From: Alteromonas sp. IB21
GTDB taxonomy: Bacteria > Pseudomonadota > Gammaproteobacteria > Enterobacterales > Alteromonadaceae
Direction: 5' to 3'
Length of the DNA stretch: 64,000 bases
Assembly: GCF_016405965.1 (NCBI RefSeq)
Contig: NZ_JAEFCD010000022.1
Span: 1 to 64,000 of the forward strand
Shown one piece after another: positions 53,837 to 63,679 of the stretch (within the stretch, counting starts at the first letter, position 1; the number at the start of each line of letters is the position of its first letter). The position numbers were made by a program, and so were the translations under genes. The notes under the pieces were generated by a model. The model was not told the DNA's origin. It did not search any database and worked only from the letters and a program-made list of their open reading frames with translations.

Positions 53837-55501
53837 TTACGCTGCAGATAAATCCACATTAAGCGAGCGATAATCAATACTTTGCTGCTCGATAAACAAG
53901 GGCACTTCATGAAGTAAAACAATAGATTTTCGTAACACCAGCCAAGGCAATATACGCATAAAGATGCGTTCGGCCATAGCGCTATCTAGGCCATTAAACG
54001 GCTCATCTAATACAATAAGCTCTGGGTTTCTAAGTAATAACCTAGCCAAACAAATACGCCTTGCCTGCCCACCAGAGACCTTTGCTCCACCTTCACCTAA
54101 CCAGGTATTCAATCCCTCGGGAAGTGAATCAGCCCACGCTTGTAGCTCTACTAGCGAAAGTACATCGAACACTCTATTGTCTTCTATGCTTTCAAGCCCC
54201 AACGTCAAGTTGTAGTACAAACTGCCAGACAATAACGAAGAGGTTTGCTCTAGATAGGCACAATGGCGATATAAGCTGTCTGACGAAATGTTTTGTACAG
54301 AAGTGTTATTTATCGCAACGCTAGCGTTCGATTTATCTAACGGTACAAGCTTGAACATAAGCTTGGCCAAGGTTGATTTGCCAGAGCCAGAGCGCCCTGT
54401 GATAAAAAGAGGGGTGCTATCACTCAAATTAAAGCTTATGGTGCGTGACGCACTCGCGGGAATATGTGGGTGATTGCTTATCGTGCAAGACACTTCGCTT
54501 ATCGCCGTGATATCAGAGCTATCGTTATCACTGCTTTCATTGGCCAAGGCTGATAATCGCTGACTTGCATAGTCGGTTTTTCCCCATGTACTGAACTGTT
54601 CTGGGGTAGTTTGTAGTAATTCAGCCACACCAATAAACAAAAGTGCCAACATGATAGCTGTTGGCCCCTCAATAATGTGTTGGTTTACAGCCCATAGGCT
54701 GGCATAAAGCGTAGCTACAAGCGCAATACCAAATATTGAATCGGTTACCACCTGAATTCGAGCAATACGTTTTTGCAAAATATTGTGATGTTGTTCAAAT
54801 TGCGAGAGTGCCTGGGTAGTATCTTGTGAGTGATAACTCATCAAATGCTGGCTATTGAGCACAAACGCGCCCTTGAGATGGCTAATCAATGTTTCTCTAG
54901 TGTGGTTTAGGTGCGAAATGGCTTGCGAAGCGGCACCTCTGGTTTGTCGTATCGAAAACAGTATAAGAAGCAACCACGCTAGTGTAGAAGCAACTAGAAA
55001 AACAATACCAAAATCAAACCAGATAAAGCACAAAAATAGGCTCACCACACCCAAAAGAAGCCCTGTGGCAAGAGTTGGAATGGTGTAGCGGATTAAGATG
55101 CTATCAAGGGCATCTAAGTCTGAGGTTAGCCGGCTTAACCACTCGCTGTCAGACGTTTGCCTAACATCGTGAAGTGGCTTATGGGAAAGCGCATTAAATA
55201 TCGTGACTCGATATGTCGCAATTAACCTTAGTATAGTGTCGTGATTGTATAGCCTTTCAATGTATCGGCCAATGGTTCGACTAAGCGCAAAATAGCGGAT
55301 CCCAGAGCCCGGCATATACATATCAAGCTTTACAATTAAACCCGCACCTATGGCTATTCCAGCTAACGCTGTGGCAGTAATAAGCCAACCGGAAAGCGCC
55401 AGCAACCCCACGCCAGAAAGCATGGTAAAAAACGACCAAAAGAGCCCAATTAGCAGGCGTTTACGCTCATTCTTAAAGATAATTGAAAACCAAAACTTCA
55501 T
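53837..55501 (-). CDS. cydC: Heterodimeric cysteine/glutathione ABC exporter subunit CydC
   Basis: 554 aa ABC exporter: six membrane helices then the nucleotide-binding domain with Walker [10 protein letters not shown], signature [17 protein letters not shown] and Walker [13 protein letters not shown]. With CydD it exports thiols to the periplasm, needed for assembly of bd-type oxidases. Last gene of cydA-cydB-cydD-cydC, 7 bp after cydD. Confidence 0.94.
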   Translation of the reverse strand: MKFWFSIIFKNERKRLLIGLFWSFFTMLSGVGLLALSGWLITATALAGIAIGAGLIVKLDMYMPGSGIRYFALSRTIGRYIERLYNHDTILRLIATYRVTIFNALSHKPLHDVRQTSDSEWLSRLTSDLDALDSILIRYTIPTLATGLLLGVVSLFLCFIWFDFGIVFLVASTLAWLLLILFSIRQTRGAASQAISHLNHTRETLISHLKGAFVLNSQHLMSYHSQDTTQALSQFEQHHNILQKRIARIQVVTDSIFGIALVATLYASLWAVNQHIIEGPTAIMLALLFIGVAELLQTTPEQFSTWGKTDYASQRLSALANESSDNDSSDITAISEVSCTISNHPHIPASASRTISFNLSDSTPLFITGRSGSGKSTLAKLMFKLVPLDKSNASVAINNTSVQNISSDSLYRHCAYLEQTSSLLSGSLYYNLTLGLESIEDNRVFDVLSLVELQAWADSLPEGLNTWLGEGGAKVSGGQARRICLARLLLRNPELIVLDEPFNGLDSAMAERIFMRILPWLVLRKSIVLLHEVPLFIEQQSIDYRSLNVDLSAA

Positions 55502-55508
55502 ATTACCG

Positions 55509-57200
55509 TTAGGCCTTATTGGTTAAGTCAAAATGATTACTGGCTTTTGCAATAAGTTCACTGTCGTGCGTTGCAACCACTACAAGGGCGCGGCTTTTAA
55601 GCTCGTCTAAAGCCTCTATAATTACGAGCCTACTTTTTATGTCTAAGCTTGCCGTGGGCTCATCAAGCAAAATGAGTTCGGGTGAATTTAATAGTACTCT
55701 TGCTAGCGCAATACGCTGCATTTGTCCTCCAGATAACCCTTGCCCATGCTCACCGATCACGGTGTCTAGCCCGTTATGATGTGTTAGAAGCTCATCTGAC
55801 AATTCAAGCTTTTCAAGAACCCTTAACATCTCTTCATCTGATGCGAAGGCGGCGGTGACGGATAAATTATCTCGAACTGTAGCGTTTTTAATCCATGCCT
55901 TCTGAGGCAAGTAGGTAATGGAGTTTGCTTCTTTAAGCGCTACTTCAACGCTGCCAGAAACTGGGTGTAAATAGCCTGCAATAGTATTGAGAAGAGTAGT
56001 TTTGCCACACCCCGATTCGCCAGAGAAAACCAGCAAGCCTCGCCCGGAAAATGAAAAGTTGAGAGCAGGCTTCTTCTGTTTATTGCCGTTATACCCGATT
56101 ATGGCGTCTTTTAGCATCAAGCGAGTAACATCATTTGAAGCCGTAACCTGTCTGGCATCGCTGTCGCCTAATACTGCTTCCTGTTCTTCCAAATGCTGCA
56201 GTGAAGACACAATATTATTAGCGGCGCCTAAAGCGCTGGCTCTGTCGTGATAGTAAGTAGATAGAGTGCGCAGAGGCTTAAAGAACTCAGGTGCAAGCAG
56301 TAAAATACCAAGCCCTGAAAACAGCGTTAACGACTGTGCGGGCCCCCAATTTATTGCTCCATAAAGTGAAAAACCAATATAAATAGCAAGGCTTGCTATG
56401 GCTACGCTGGTGAAAAATTCGAGCACGGTTGAAGAAAGGAACGCCAACTTAAGTGTTTTCATAACAACGTTACGATAAGTGTCACCGCGCTTAGCAACCT
56501 CATCAGACATAGTTTCCTGAGCACCTAAAAGCGCAATAGTTGAGAGGTTCGCTACACGATCAAGAAAGTGGCCTGCCAATCGTTGTCTTAATAGCGCATA
56601 CTTTTCGTTCACGTGTTCTGCACCCATGCCCACTAAAATCATAAATAGTGGAATGAGAGGCGCTGATACTAAGAGCAAAATGGCACAAAGCCAATTTAAA
56701 TAGGCAACGGTGATAAGAATAAACAGTGGGGTTATCACAGCAAGCATTTGCTGCGGCCAATAACGAGAAAAATAGCCATCGGTAGCTTCGATATCTTCAA
56801 TCCACTGCGACGCCAATGCGCCGTTAGATAGGCTTTGTAACGCAACAGGGCTGGTGGCACTCCACCGTTTAAGTAATGTATTCCTCAAAAGGTTTCTTAC
56901 ATTAGCGCTTGCGTCTTGCGCTAGGTTTGTTTGTTTCCATGTGAATATCGGTTTTACAACACTTACGGCTAAAAGTAGCAGCCAGTAGCCTGGCATAGTA
57001 CTGATAGGGGACTTGTTCACGAGCGTGTCGTGTGCAATTAGTGCAACCAACAGCCACTGCATTATCATGAGTACTGACCCAAGCGAACCATAAAGCACTG
57101 ACTGGTTCAAAAGTGAGCGCTGGCTAATCACTTGCTCTTTTAAAAACTGCACGCCTGATACAGCCTTGGTATCAGGCGCACTTGGGGTACTACTAGTCAT
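55509..57200 (-). CDS. cydD: Heterodimeric cysteine/glutathione ABC exporter subunit CydD
   Basis: 563 aa ABC exporter subunit: membrane domain, Walker [14 protein letters not shown], signature [17 protein letters not shown], Walker [13 protein letters not shown]. Forms the thiol exporter with CydC. Only 2 bp separate it from cydB, so oxidase and its assembly exporter are one operon; in E. coli they are separate. Confidence 0.95.
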   Translation of the reverse strand: MTSSTPSAPDTKAVSGVQFLKEQVISQRSLLNQSVLYGSLGSVLMIMQWLLVALIAHDTLVNKSPISTMPGYWLLLLAVSVVKPIFTWKQTNLAQDASANVRNLLRNTLLKRWSATSPVALQSLSNGALASQWIEDIEATDGYFSRYWPQQMLAVITPLFILITVAYLNWLCAILLLVSAPLIPLFMILVGMGAEHVNEKYALLRQRLAGHFLDRVANLSTIALLGAQETMSDEVAKRGDTYRNVVMKTLKLAFLSSTVLEFFTSVAIASLAIYIGFSLYGAINWGPAQSLTLFSGLGILLLAPEFFKPLRTLSTYYHDRASALGAANNIVSSLQHLEEQEAVLGDSDARQVTASNDVTRLMLKDAIIGYNGNKQKKPALNFSFSGRGLLVFSGESGCGKTTLLNTIAGYLHPVSGSVEVALKEANSITYLPQKAWIKNATVRDNLSVTAAFASDEEMLRVLEKLELSDELLTHHNGLDTVIGEHGQGLSGGQMQRIALARVLLNSPELILLDEPTASLDIKSRLVIIEALDELKSRALVVVATHDSELIAKASNHFDLTNKA

Positions 57201-57202
57201 GA

Positions 57203-58204
57203 TTAATGATAACCAGCGTCGCCCACTTTTCCTCTAAATACCCAATAGGTCCAGCTGGTATAGGCTAATACAATAGGAATAACGAACAAGAAGCCTAACA
57301 ACAGGAACAGTTGCGAATTATAAGAAGAGGCGGCGTCGTAAATGGTAAAGTTTGGCGGAACAATATACGGCCATTTACTCACTAATAAACCCAAGTAGCT
57401 GAACAAGAATATACCCATGGTGGCAACGAAAGGCATGCCATCTTGCTGCTTTTTAACCGAACGAAACACCACATAAGCACAAAATAATACTAAAACCGGA
57501 AGTGCCCAAATAATGCTAATGCCTTCAAACCATCTGACCATTGCTGTGCTATCTACATAAGGCGTATAGAAAGACACCACACCAAATACAATAAGCAACG
57601 CGATAAGCAGTTTGGGCGTAATTTTGTATGCCCATTGTTGTACAGCACCATCTGTTTTCATAATGAGCCAGGTGCTACCAAGAAGCGCATAGCCTATAAC
57701 AAGACCAAAACCTGTTAATACGGTAAACGGCGTTAACCAATCAAGGGGGCCACCTGAGTAAGCAAATCCCTCAGTTTCGAAACCCTGAATATAGGCACCC
57801 ACTACCGCACCTTGCGCGAACGACGCAATGAACGAACCGATAGAAAATGAATAGCTCCATAGGTACTTAGAAGTTTTCGCCTTGAACCTAAATTCAAAGG
57901 CAACTCCTCTGAAAATAAGGCCAGCCAGCATTAAAAACACGCCAATATAAAGGGCGGGTAAAAAGACTGAATAAACTAACGGGAAAGCCGCAAGTAGACC
58001 TGCGCCCCCCAATACAAGCCATGTTTCATTGCCGTCCCATACTGGCGCCACCGAGTTCATCATTTTATCTCGCGCTTGTTCGTCAGGCGCGAAGGGGTAC
58101 AAAATGCCTTGGCCTAAATCAAAGCCATCCATTAGTACATACATCATGATCCCAAAACCAATAATGCCAGCCCAAATTAAGGTTAAATCAAATGTTGGTT
58201 CCAT
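57203..58204 (-). CDS. cydB: Cytochrome bd-type quinol oxidase subunit II (CioB-like)
   Basis: 333 aa with eight or nine membrane helices, starting FDLTLIWAGIIGFGIMMYVL. The MDGFDLGQGILYPF and GNETWLVLGGAGLLAAFPLVY blocks identify CydB/CioB. The length is that of CioB (about 335) and not E. coli CydB (379). 2 bp after cydA. Confidence 0.95.
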   Translation of the reverse strand: MEPTFDLTLIWAGIIGFGIMMYVLMDGFDLGQGILYPFAPDEQARDKMMNSVAPVWDGNETWLVLGGAGLLAAFPLVYSVFLPALYIGVFLMLAGLIFRGVAFEFRFKAKTSKYLWSYSFSIGSFIASFAQGAVVGAYIQGFETEGFAYSGGPLDWLTPFTVLTGFGLVIGYALLGSTWLIMKTDGAVQQWAYKITPKLLIALLIVFGVVSFYTPYVDSTAMVRWFEGISIIWALPVLVLFCAYVVFRSVKKQQDGMPFVATMGIFLFSYLGLLVSKWPYIVPPNFTIYDAASSYNSQLFLLLGFLFVIPIVLAYTSWTYWVFRGKVGDAGYH

Positions 58205-58206
58205 TT

Positions 58207-59604
58207 TTATAAGTCTCCGTCAATAGCCACGTGGCCAGCAGAAAATGGGCGGGCTGGACGTTCTACTTCATCCATTTCATGAGGAGCGTTAGCTTTTTCT
58301 AAGCCGCCTTTGAATACTTTCAGTAAGTAGTAAATACCCGCGCTGAATACCAGTGCGTATACCACCACATAACCAATTAAAGAGAATAGCGCCATGCCAC
58401 CGGTTAGCGAAGGCGTTAACCCTTCTGCGTGTGTCATTTGGCCATAAATAAGCCAAGGCGCTCTTCCAGCTTCAGTAACTATCCAACCTGCTAGAACCGC
58501 AAAGAACGGGCTGATGCTCATCAGTCTAAGGCCCTGTAAGAACACAGGTGATGTATAAATTTTGCCGCCTTTTCTATAAAAAAGCCCCCACACACCAAAC
58601 AACACCATCAGCAGTCCAAGCCCAACCATGACCCTGAATGACCAAAATACGACAAACACAGGCGGCTGTTCTTCTTTTGGCACTGCTTTCAATCCGGGCA
58701 CTTCACCGTCCCAGTCATGAGTTAGTATGAAGCTGGCTAACTTAGGAATTTTTAATTCAAAGTGGTTGGTTTGCGCTTCTTTATCTGGAATTGCAAAAAG
58801 GAGTAGGGGAACTCCAGTACTGGTCTCCCAGTTACCTTCCATAGCCGCAACTTTTGTAGGCTGATGTTTCATGGTGTTTAAGCCATGGAAGTCACCAACA
58901 ACCGTTTGAAGTGGTGCAAGGAATAATAAGAACCATAACGCTACCGACAGCGCTTTTTTATTCGCTTCCAGTTCACGTTTCTGCAAAATGAACCACGCAC
59001 TTACGCCTGCTACAACAAGAGCAGCAGTAAGGAAAGAGGCTAGGGCCATATGCGTAAAGCGATAACCGAAAGAGGCCGTAAATAATGCATCAGCCCAAGA
59101 TTTCACGTGGTAGATGCCGTCAATAAGCTCTAAGCCGTCTGGGGTTTGCAACAGTGAGTTGGCTGACAATATCCAAAATGAAGAGATAAACGTTCCTGTT
59201 GCCACCATGATAGCGGCAAAAAGGTGTACCCCTTGCGGTACTTTTTCTCGACCAAAAAGCAGAACGCCAAGAAACGCCGCTTCTAGGAAGAAAGCAGTAA
59301 TGACTTCGTAACTTAGCACAGGCCCTAAAAAGTTAGCCGTGGCATACGAGAAGTTACTCCAGTTAGTACCAAACTGGAATGACATAACAATACCTGAAAC
59401 CACGCCAATACCGAAAACAACGGCGAAAACCTGTATCCAAAATTTCGACAAACGTTGCCAGATGGGGTTTTCAGTTTTGAAGTAAAGTGTTTCAAATCCA
59501 GCAATAGTACTTGCCAGACCAATAGTAAACACTGGGAATATGGCGTGAAAACACACCACAAATGCAAACTGTATTCTCGACAGTACGAGAGGATCTAATT
59601 CCAT
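58207..59604 (-). CDS. cydA: Cytochrome bd-type quinol oxidase subunit I, short Q-loop (cyanide-insensitive type)
   Basis: 465 aa, shorter than E. coli CydA (522), the difference lying in the Q-loop, as in the cyanide-insensitive oxidase CioA. MELDPLVLSRIQFAFVVCFH places a heme His at residue 20. The bd signature reads GWIVTEAGRAPW instead of the usual GRQPW. Oxidises quinol and reduces oxygen without pumping protons. Bd oxidases resist sulfide, which fits the sulfide-oxidation genes nearby. Own promoter region of 154 bp containing the palindrome at 59695. Confidence 0.94.
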   Translation of the reverse strand: MELDPLVLSRIQFAFVVCFHAIFPVFTIGLASTIAGFETLYFKTENPIWQRLSKFWIQVFAVVFGIGVVSGIVMSFQFGTNWSNFSYATANFLGPVLSYEVITAFFLEAAFLGVLLFGREKVPQGVHLFAAIMVATGTFISSFWILSANSLLQTPDGLELIDGIYHVKSWADALFTASFGYRFTHMALASFLTAALVVAGVSAWFILQKRELEANKKALSVALWFLLFLAPLQTVVGDFHGLNTMKHQPTKVAAMEGNWETSTGVPLLLFAIPDKEAQTNHFELKIPKLASFILTHDWDGEVPGLKAVPKEEQPPVFVVFWSFRVMVGLGLLMVLFGVWGLFYRKGGKIYTSPVFLQGLRLMSISPFFAVLAGWIVTEAGRAPWLIYGQMTHAEGLTPSLTGGMALFSLIGYVVVYALVFSAGIYYLLKVFKGGLEKANAPHEMDEVERPARPFSAGHVAIDGDL

Positions 59605-59694
59605 AATGCTGGCCTTTTTAGAGATAAACGCAATCAGGTTATAAATTCACCCTATTTAGGACTGATAGCGGTATTTTACGCTCTAACTTCTTAA

Positions 59695-59715
59695 ATGTAT
59701 ATTTTAAATATACAT
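59695..59715. promoter_or_regulatory. Perfect palindrome upstream of cydA (candidate Rrf2 operator)
   Basis: ATGTATATT-TTA-AATATACAT, two perfect 9-bp arms around 3 nt, 91 bp upstream of the cydA start. Similar palindromes occur at 48568 beside the Rrf2 regulator and at 52196. The pattern recalls NsrR-type sites (ATGTATTT-N-AAATACAT) but with two extra bases per half. Confidence 0.6.
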
Positions 59716-59758
59716 ATTGGTTTATGTGTTAACTATATTTAATGTTTTGTTGGGGCTC

Positions 59759-61024
59759 TCAAAAAGCATAGCTAGCCTGCAGATAGGCGTAACTAGTGAG
59801 TCGTTCGCCAGTGACCACTTTTCTGTTTAGATTGGCAAGCGCTATTCCTGACTCAAATTGCACGCTTTCAGCTATTTGGCTTCGAAAACGTAGCTCAGAC
59901 AGCGTACCTAGAAAGTCACCATTACCGAGTAATTCGCCGTTCAAACGACTTGAAACGCTACTTCGATGTATATCGAACGCACGTATCTGCATAAAAAGGT
60001 GATTGCGTTCATTTAATTGAATGTCAGACGAAACGCCCATCGATGCCATATTGCTGCGCGCAAATAAGCCAAAAATTCCTGTTGGCCCATACTCGAACCT
60101 TCTTGCACCAAACAGTGTGCTGAAACCTTCAAACGAGTCTGTTGACGTGTCATCACCCGATGCAAAATCATAAAACACATTCACGTTAGCTCGATTGAAC
60201 CTTGAAGATAGCGCTATGTGGAAAAAGTTAGCGCTAATGGGTTGTGATCGATAATCTCCGCGCTGTAAAGCTACTTCGTAATTTATACCTAATTGTTGTG
60301 AAAGTTTTATGTTGGCCAGATTACCGAAGGTTTGTCTTTGTGTTCTATTTAGTGAGTCTTGATCTTGAAGCCCATAAAATTCGACGTCACCAACAGATGT
60401 TTTTAGGCTTGCATGAATTCCATAGAAACGCACGTCTGAACTTGATGAGTCAAGCTCCCTATCATTAATGCTTTGATGAATATCTAAAGTAGGCTTTCGG
60501 GTAACAGGTAAGGTATAAAACGCTGTAATTGATAGGTTTGATAGAAAGGCATCAATTTTTACGCCGTCGAAGGTATTGAGCGTATTCCTGAATCTATTTC
60601 TGGCTATGAGGCGTCTGCTTCCCACGTCCATCGTGAACCGGCCTGCTTTTAACGCAATCGTTTCTAAATTTTCGTCGTCTACTACACCTCGCCAAGACGC
60701 AGCGAGTTGTACGGGCTCTAACGCATTAGAATCATCTGTACCCACTGGCGTATATTGGCCCTGTTTAAAAATCCGGCTGTCCATGAGTTCAGCCTCAAAC
60801 TGAAGTGGACCATATTGGTAAGCAGCATGTGTGGATATTCTTGTTACGACTGCATCGTCAGCTGCGTTAGATGCAGGCAATTGATTATTTACGTATTCGT
60901 ATCTAACCCGAACATTAGTCGTTATTCTAACGCTATGTTCGGGTGTTTTATTTGCTATTACAGTGTTAGGTAAGAATATGAGAACTAAACCCAATGACAG
61001 GGTAGAAAGCTTAACTAAAGACAT
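59759..61024 (-). CDS. Alginate-export-family outer-membrane porin
   Basis: 421 aa. Signal peptide ends VIANK; then SVRITTNVRVRYEYVNNQLP, a conserved LKAGRFTMDVGSRRLIARNRF strand and NTFDGVKIDAF, typical of the alginate_exp family, and FYDFASGDDTSTDSFEGFSTLF near residue 300. It ends ASYAF. The family includes exporters and general porins; a substrate cannot be read. Lies between the rhodanese and cydA genes on the same strand. Confidence 0.82.
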   Translation of the reverse strand: MSLVKLSTLSLGLVLIFLPNTVIANKTPEHSVRITTNVRVRYEYVNNQLPASNAADDAVVTRISTHAAYQYGPLQFEAELMDSRIFKQGQYTPVGTDDSNALEPVQLAASWRGVVDDENLETIALKAGRFTMDVGSRRLIARNRFRNTLNTFDGVKIDAFLSNLSITAFYTLPVTRKPTLDIHQSINDRELDSSSSDVRFYGIHASLKTSVGDVEFYGLQDQDSLNRTQRQTFGNLANIKLSQQLGINYEVALQRGDYRSQPISANFFHIALSSRFNRANVNVFYDFASGDDTSTDSFEGFSTLFGARRFEYGPTGIFGLFARSNMASMGVSSDIQLNERNHLFMQIRAFDIHRSSVSSRLNGELLGNGDFLGTLSELRFRSQIAESVQFESGIALANLNRKVVTGERLTSYAYLQASYAF

Positions 61025-61072
61025 TTTGCTTGAACTGCTGTCTCATCAGGTATCTCAACTGTACCGTGCACA

Positions 61073-61468
61073 TTAATGACTTAATGGCAGCTGTTTACGT
61101 TGCCACTCATCCATACCTCCGGCAACAGAAAATACATACTTATGGCCCATATCAGTTAACGATTTAGCCGCCAACGCAGACCGGCCGCCTGTCTTACAAA
61201 TTAGGTAAACACTGCGTTGCGCCAAGTCGTTAATTGCGTCCTGTTCCTCGCAATGATGGGCAAGAAGTGGGTGGCTACATATTTTTGCTTCAAGCATGCC
61301 TCTAGGAAAATTCACCGAGCCGTTAATGTGGCCGTGTTGGTATTCCTCACTTTCCCTAACATCAATCAAAATAACGTCTGGTTGGGTCAGCGCCACCATT
61401 AAATCGTCTACTGTAACTTCCTCAACCGCAGCTTTCACTTCGCTAATAAATACCTTTGGCGTTTTCAT
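61073..61468 (-). CDS. Rhodanese-like sulfurtransferase
   Basis: 131 aa, no signal peptide. ILIDVRESEEYQHGHINGSVNFPRG and the active-site loop VYLICKTGGRS, with the Cys in position and the following GGRS typical of a rhodanese phosphate-loop. The domain ends AGGMDEWQ. Follows the metallo-hydrolase gene by 8 bp, so one transcript: peroxiredoxin - dioxygenase-like - rhodanese. Likely moves persulfide sulfur. Confidence 0.9.
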   Translation of the reverse strand: MKTPKVFISEVKAAVEEVTVDDLMVALTQPDVILIDVRESEEYQHGHINGSVNFPRGMLEAKICSHPLLAHHCEEQDAINDLAQRSVYLICKTGGRSALAAKSLTDMGHKYVFSVAGGMDEWQRKQLPLSH

Positions 61469-61476
61469 CGTTCACC

Positions 61477-62340
61477 TCACAGTTGATTAATAGGCACTTT
61501 GATATAGCTAACGTTATTGCTTTCTGGTGGTGGTAACTCACCGGCTCTCACGTTAACTTGAATAGAAGGCAAAATAAGTCTGGGCATACTTAACGTCGCA
61601 TCCCGCGCTTCACGCATTTTTACAAATTCATCCTTTGAAATACCGTCTTTAACGTGAATGTTGTATTCCCGCTGCTCGCCAACTGTTACCTTACTTTCAT
61701 GTGTGCGATGTTGAGTGGGGTAATCATGGCAAACGTAGATATTGGTTTCTTCAGGTAATGCCAAAATACGATGTATGGAGTCGTACAGGGTAGTTGCGCT
61801 ACCACCGGGGAAATCACATCGTGCGGTACCCACGTCCGGCATAAACATTGTGTCACCCACAAACACCGACTCGTTATTAAGTAAATAGGCAATGTCTGCA
61901 GGTGTGTGCCCCGGTACATGCATAACCTCAAAGCGCATGTTACCCACTTCAAGAACCTCACCCTCTTCAAACAATCTATCGAATTGAGCACCGTTAGGTA
62001 AAAACTCTTTCTCTAAATTAAACAGCGCTTTAAATATTTTCTGTACTTCAGTAATGCGCGCGCCGATACCAATTTGGGTGTTATATTTGCGCTTAAAAAA
62101 TGGTGCGGCTGATAAGTGAGCAGCATGGGCATGGGTTTCCAAAACCCATTCTACTGAAAGCCCTCGTTCATCTACAAAGTCTGCAATTTTCTGTGCACTG
62201 GCGGTATGTACGCGGCCCGCGCTGTAGTCAAAATCTAATACCGGGTCGATGATTACCGCTTTTGAAGAAACTTTATCTTCAACTACATAGGTAAAGGTTT
62301 CGCTGTCATCGTCTAAGAAAGAAGTAATTTCAATATTCAT
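61477..62340 (-). CDS. Persulfide-dioxygenase-like metallo-beta-lactamase protein lacking the motif Asp
   Basis: 287 aa, homologous over its whole length to the dioxygenase at 49449. The metal motif reads H70-A-H72-A-A74-H75, so the Asp of H-x-H-x-D-H is Ala. VMHVPGHTPADIAY and VGDTMFMPDVGTARCDFPGG, which hold the other ligands, are intact. The mononuclear iron of ETHE1 is held by two His and one Asp outside this position, so activity may survive, but the change is unusual. Between the peroxiredoxin and rhodanese genes. Confidence 0.88.
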   Translation of the reverse strand: MNIEITSFLDDDSETFTYVVEDKVSSKAVIIDPVLDFDYSAGRVHTASAQKIADFVDERGLSVEWVLETHAHAAHLSAAPFFKRKYNTQIGIGARITEVQKIFKALFNLEKEFLPNGAQFDRLFEEGEVLEVGNMRFEVMHVPGHTPADIAYLLNNESVFVGDTMFMPDVGTARCDFPGGSATTLYDSIHRILALPEETNIYVCHDYPTQHRTHESKVTVGEQREYNIHVKDGISKDEFVKMREARDATLSMPRLILPSIQVNVRAGELPPPESNNVSYIKVPINQL

Positions 62341-62403
62341 GGTGATCTCCTAAATTTAGAATTAGGTGGCATGACTATCATGCCACCAATAAAAGCGTTT
62401 TAC

Positions 62404-63054
62404 TTACAGCGCTTTTTTACAGAAGTACCAGTCGACATAATTGTAGCCCGCAGACTCGCGACCTTCGGCATCTTCGATAGTGTGAGGAGGCGGTACAATC
62501 ACTTCTTCACCAACCTTCCAGTTTTCAGGGGTTGCACAGCTGTTTGCATCGCTGGTTTGTAATGCTTCAACTAGTCTTACAAACTCACTAACCGCACGGC
62601 CGTTGCTCATTGGGTAATACACCATGGCGCGAAGAATACCTTCTGGGTCGATAATGAAAGTTGCACGAACCGCAGACGTGTCGCTGGCACCAGGCTGAAC
62701 CATGCCGAAAGCCTTCGCTACTTCCATCGACAAGTCAGCAATGATTGGGAAAGGAATGGTTACGCCAAACTTCTCTTTAATATTGCGAACCCAAGCAATG
62801 TGCGAATGCGTGCTGTCGATGGAAAGGCCAAGTAGCTCAGTATTAAGTGAAGCAAACTTGTCAGCTGCATTGGCAAAACCAATAAACTCAGTAGTACACA
62901 CTGGCGTGAAGTCAGCAGGGTGAGAGAAAAGCACTAACCACTTGCCTTTGTAATCAGAAAGTGACTTTTCACCGTGCGTTGTCTTTGCACAAAAGTCAGG
63001 GGCAGGGCGGTTAAGTTGCGGGAAAGTTACGTTGTTTTGAATTTCTGTCGTCAT
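62404..63054 (-). CDS. 1-Cys peroxiredoxin (Prx6/AhpC-TSA type)
   Basis: 216 aa, peroxidatic Cys53 in HPADFTPVCTTEFIGF, the Prx6-type PVCTTE. LLGLSIDSTHSHIAWVRNIKE and FIIDPEGILRAMVYYP follow; a C-terminal extension fits the 1-Cys class. Reduces peroxides and possibly persulfide-derived oxidants. First gene of the peroxiredoxin - dioxygenase-like - rhodanese operon, with a GTGTA-N7-TACAC dyad upstream. Confidence 0.93.
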   Translation of the reverse strand: MTTEIQNNVTFPQLNRPAPDFCAKTTHGEKSLSDYKGKWLVLFSHPADFTPVCTTEFIGFANAADKFASLNTELLGLSIDSTHSHIAWVRNIKEKFGVTIPFPIIADLSMEVAKAFGMVQPGASDTSAVRATFIIDPEGILRAMVYYPMSNGRAVSEFVRLVEALQTSDANSCATPENWKVGEEVIVPPPHTIEDAEGRESAGYNYVDWYFCKKAL

Positions 63055-63078
63055 GATTAAGCTCTCTTTTGTTTAAAG

Positions 63079-63095
63079 GTGTATTTAACTTACAC
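63079..63095. promoter_or_regulatory. Inverted repeat upstream of the peroxiredoxin operon
   Basis: GTGTA-TTTAACT-TACAC lies 25-41 bp upstream of the peroxiredoxin start and resembles the NsrR half-site spacing (TGTA-N7-TACA). It differs from the longer palindromes near cydA and TSUP. Confidence 0.4.
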
Positions 63096-63188
63096 ATTTA
63101 ATGTATAGTGAGTTATGAGGTTTTTCTAATGTATTTTTTTGAATAGCTTCATCGGATTAATCGTTTAATGAAATTAATTAGGAATGAA

Positions 63189-63635
63189 ATGATGACAAAA
63201 TTTTTAAAAGCACTTGTTGTAGGAGCGCTCTTAGCTAGCGTTTCAGGCCTCGTTGAGGCAAAAGAGAGCGACTTAGTAGACGGTCTAGCAGTAGTCATTA
63301 CATCAGAAAATGAACAAGCTCAGATGATGGCCATGGTGCTATCGCTTCAAACGATAAAGGCGCATGGAAAAGAGGCACATATAACGTTATGTGGTTCTGC
63401 GGGCGATTTAGCACTAAGCAGCACTGAAACAAAACCGATGAAGCCAATGGACGCCTCACCGTCGATGATGCTTAAAAAGTTAATTCAGTTAGGCGCAAAA
63501 GTAGAGCTTTGCCCGCTTTATCTTCCTAATAAACCGGGTTCTGACAATGCACTAATAGAAGGAATTACCGTTGCTAAACCCGTTGAGGTTGCAGAGCGCT
63601 TACTAAATAGCAATTTTAAGAACTTAACGTACTAG
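63189..63635 (+). CDS. Exported DsrE-like protein
   Basis: 148 aa from the ATG at 63189, which has AGGA upstream (an earlier ATG at 63168 has no RBS). A signal peptide (cleavage near VEAKE) is followed by a DsrE-like fold: LAVVITSENEQAQMMAMVLS, HITLCGSAGDLAL, KKLIQLGAKVELCPLYLPN. Two Cys remain, in the places of sulfur-carrying cysteines. The DsrE fold often takes part in sulfur transfer, consistent with the neighbourhood. Divergent from the peroxiredoxin operon. Confidence 0.75.
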   Translation: MMTKFLKALVVGALLASVSGLVEAKESDLVDGLAVVITSENEQAQMMAMVLSLQTIKAHGKEAHITLCGSAGDLALSSTETKPMKPMDASPSMMLKKLIQLGAKVELCPLYLPNKPGSDNALIEGITVAKPVEVAERLLNSNFKNLTY

Positions 63636-63646
63636 TATAGCGAAAT

Positions 63647-63677
63647 GGAAGCCTTGGCTTATAGTTGCCAGGCTTCC
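63647..63677. terminator. Hairpin between convergent DsrE-like and TlpA-like genes
   Basis: GGAAGCC-(T)TGGC pairs with GCCA-GGCTTCC (one bulged T) around an 8-nt loop. T-runs are weak on both sides. Confidence 0.5.
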
Positions 63678-63679
63678 CC

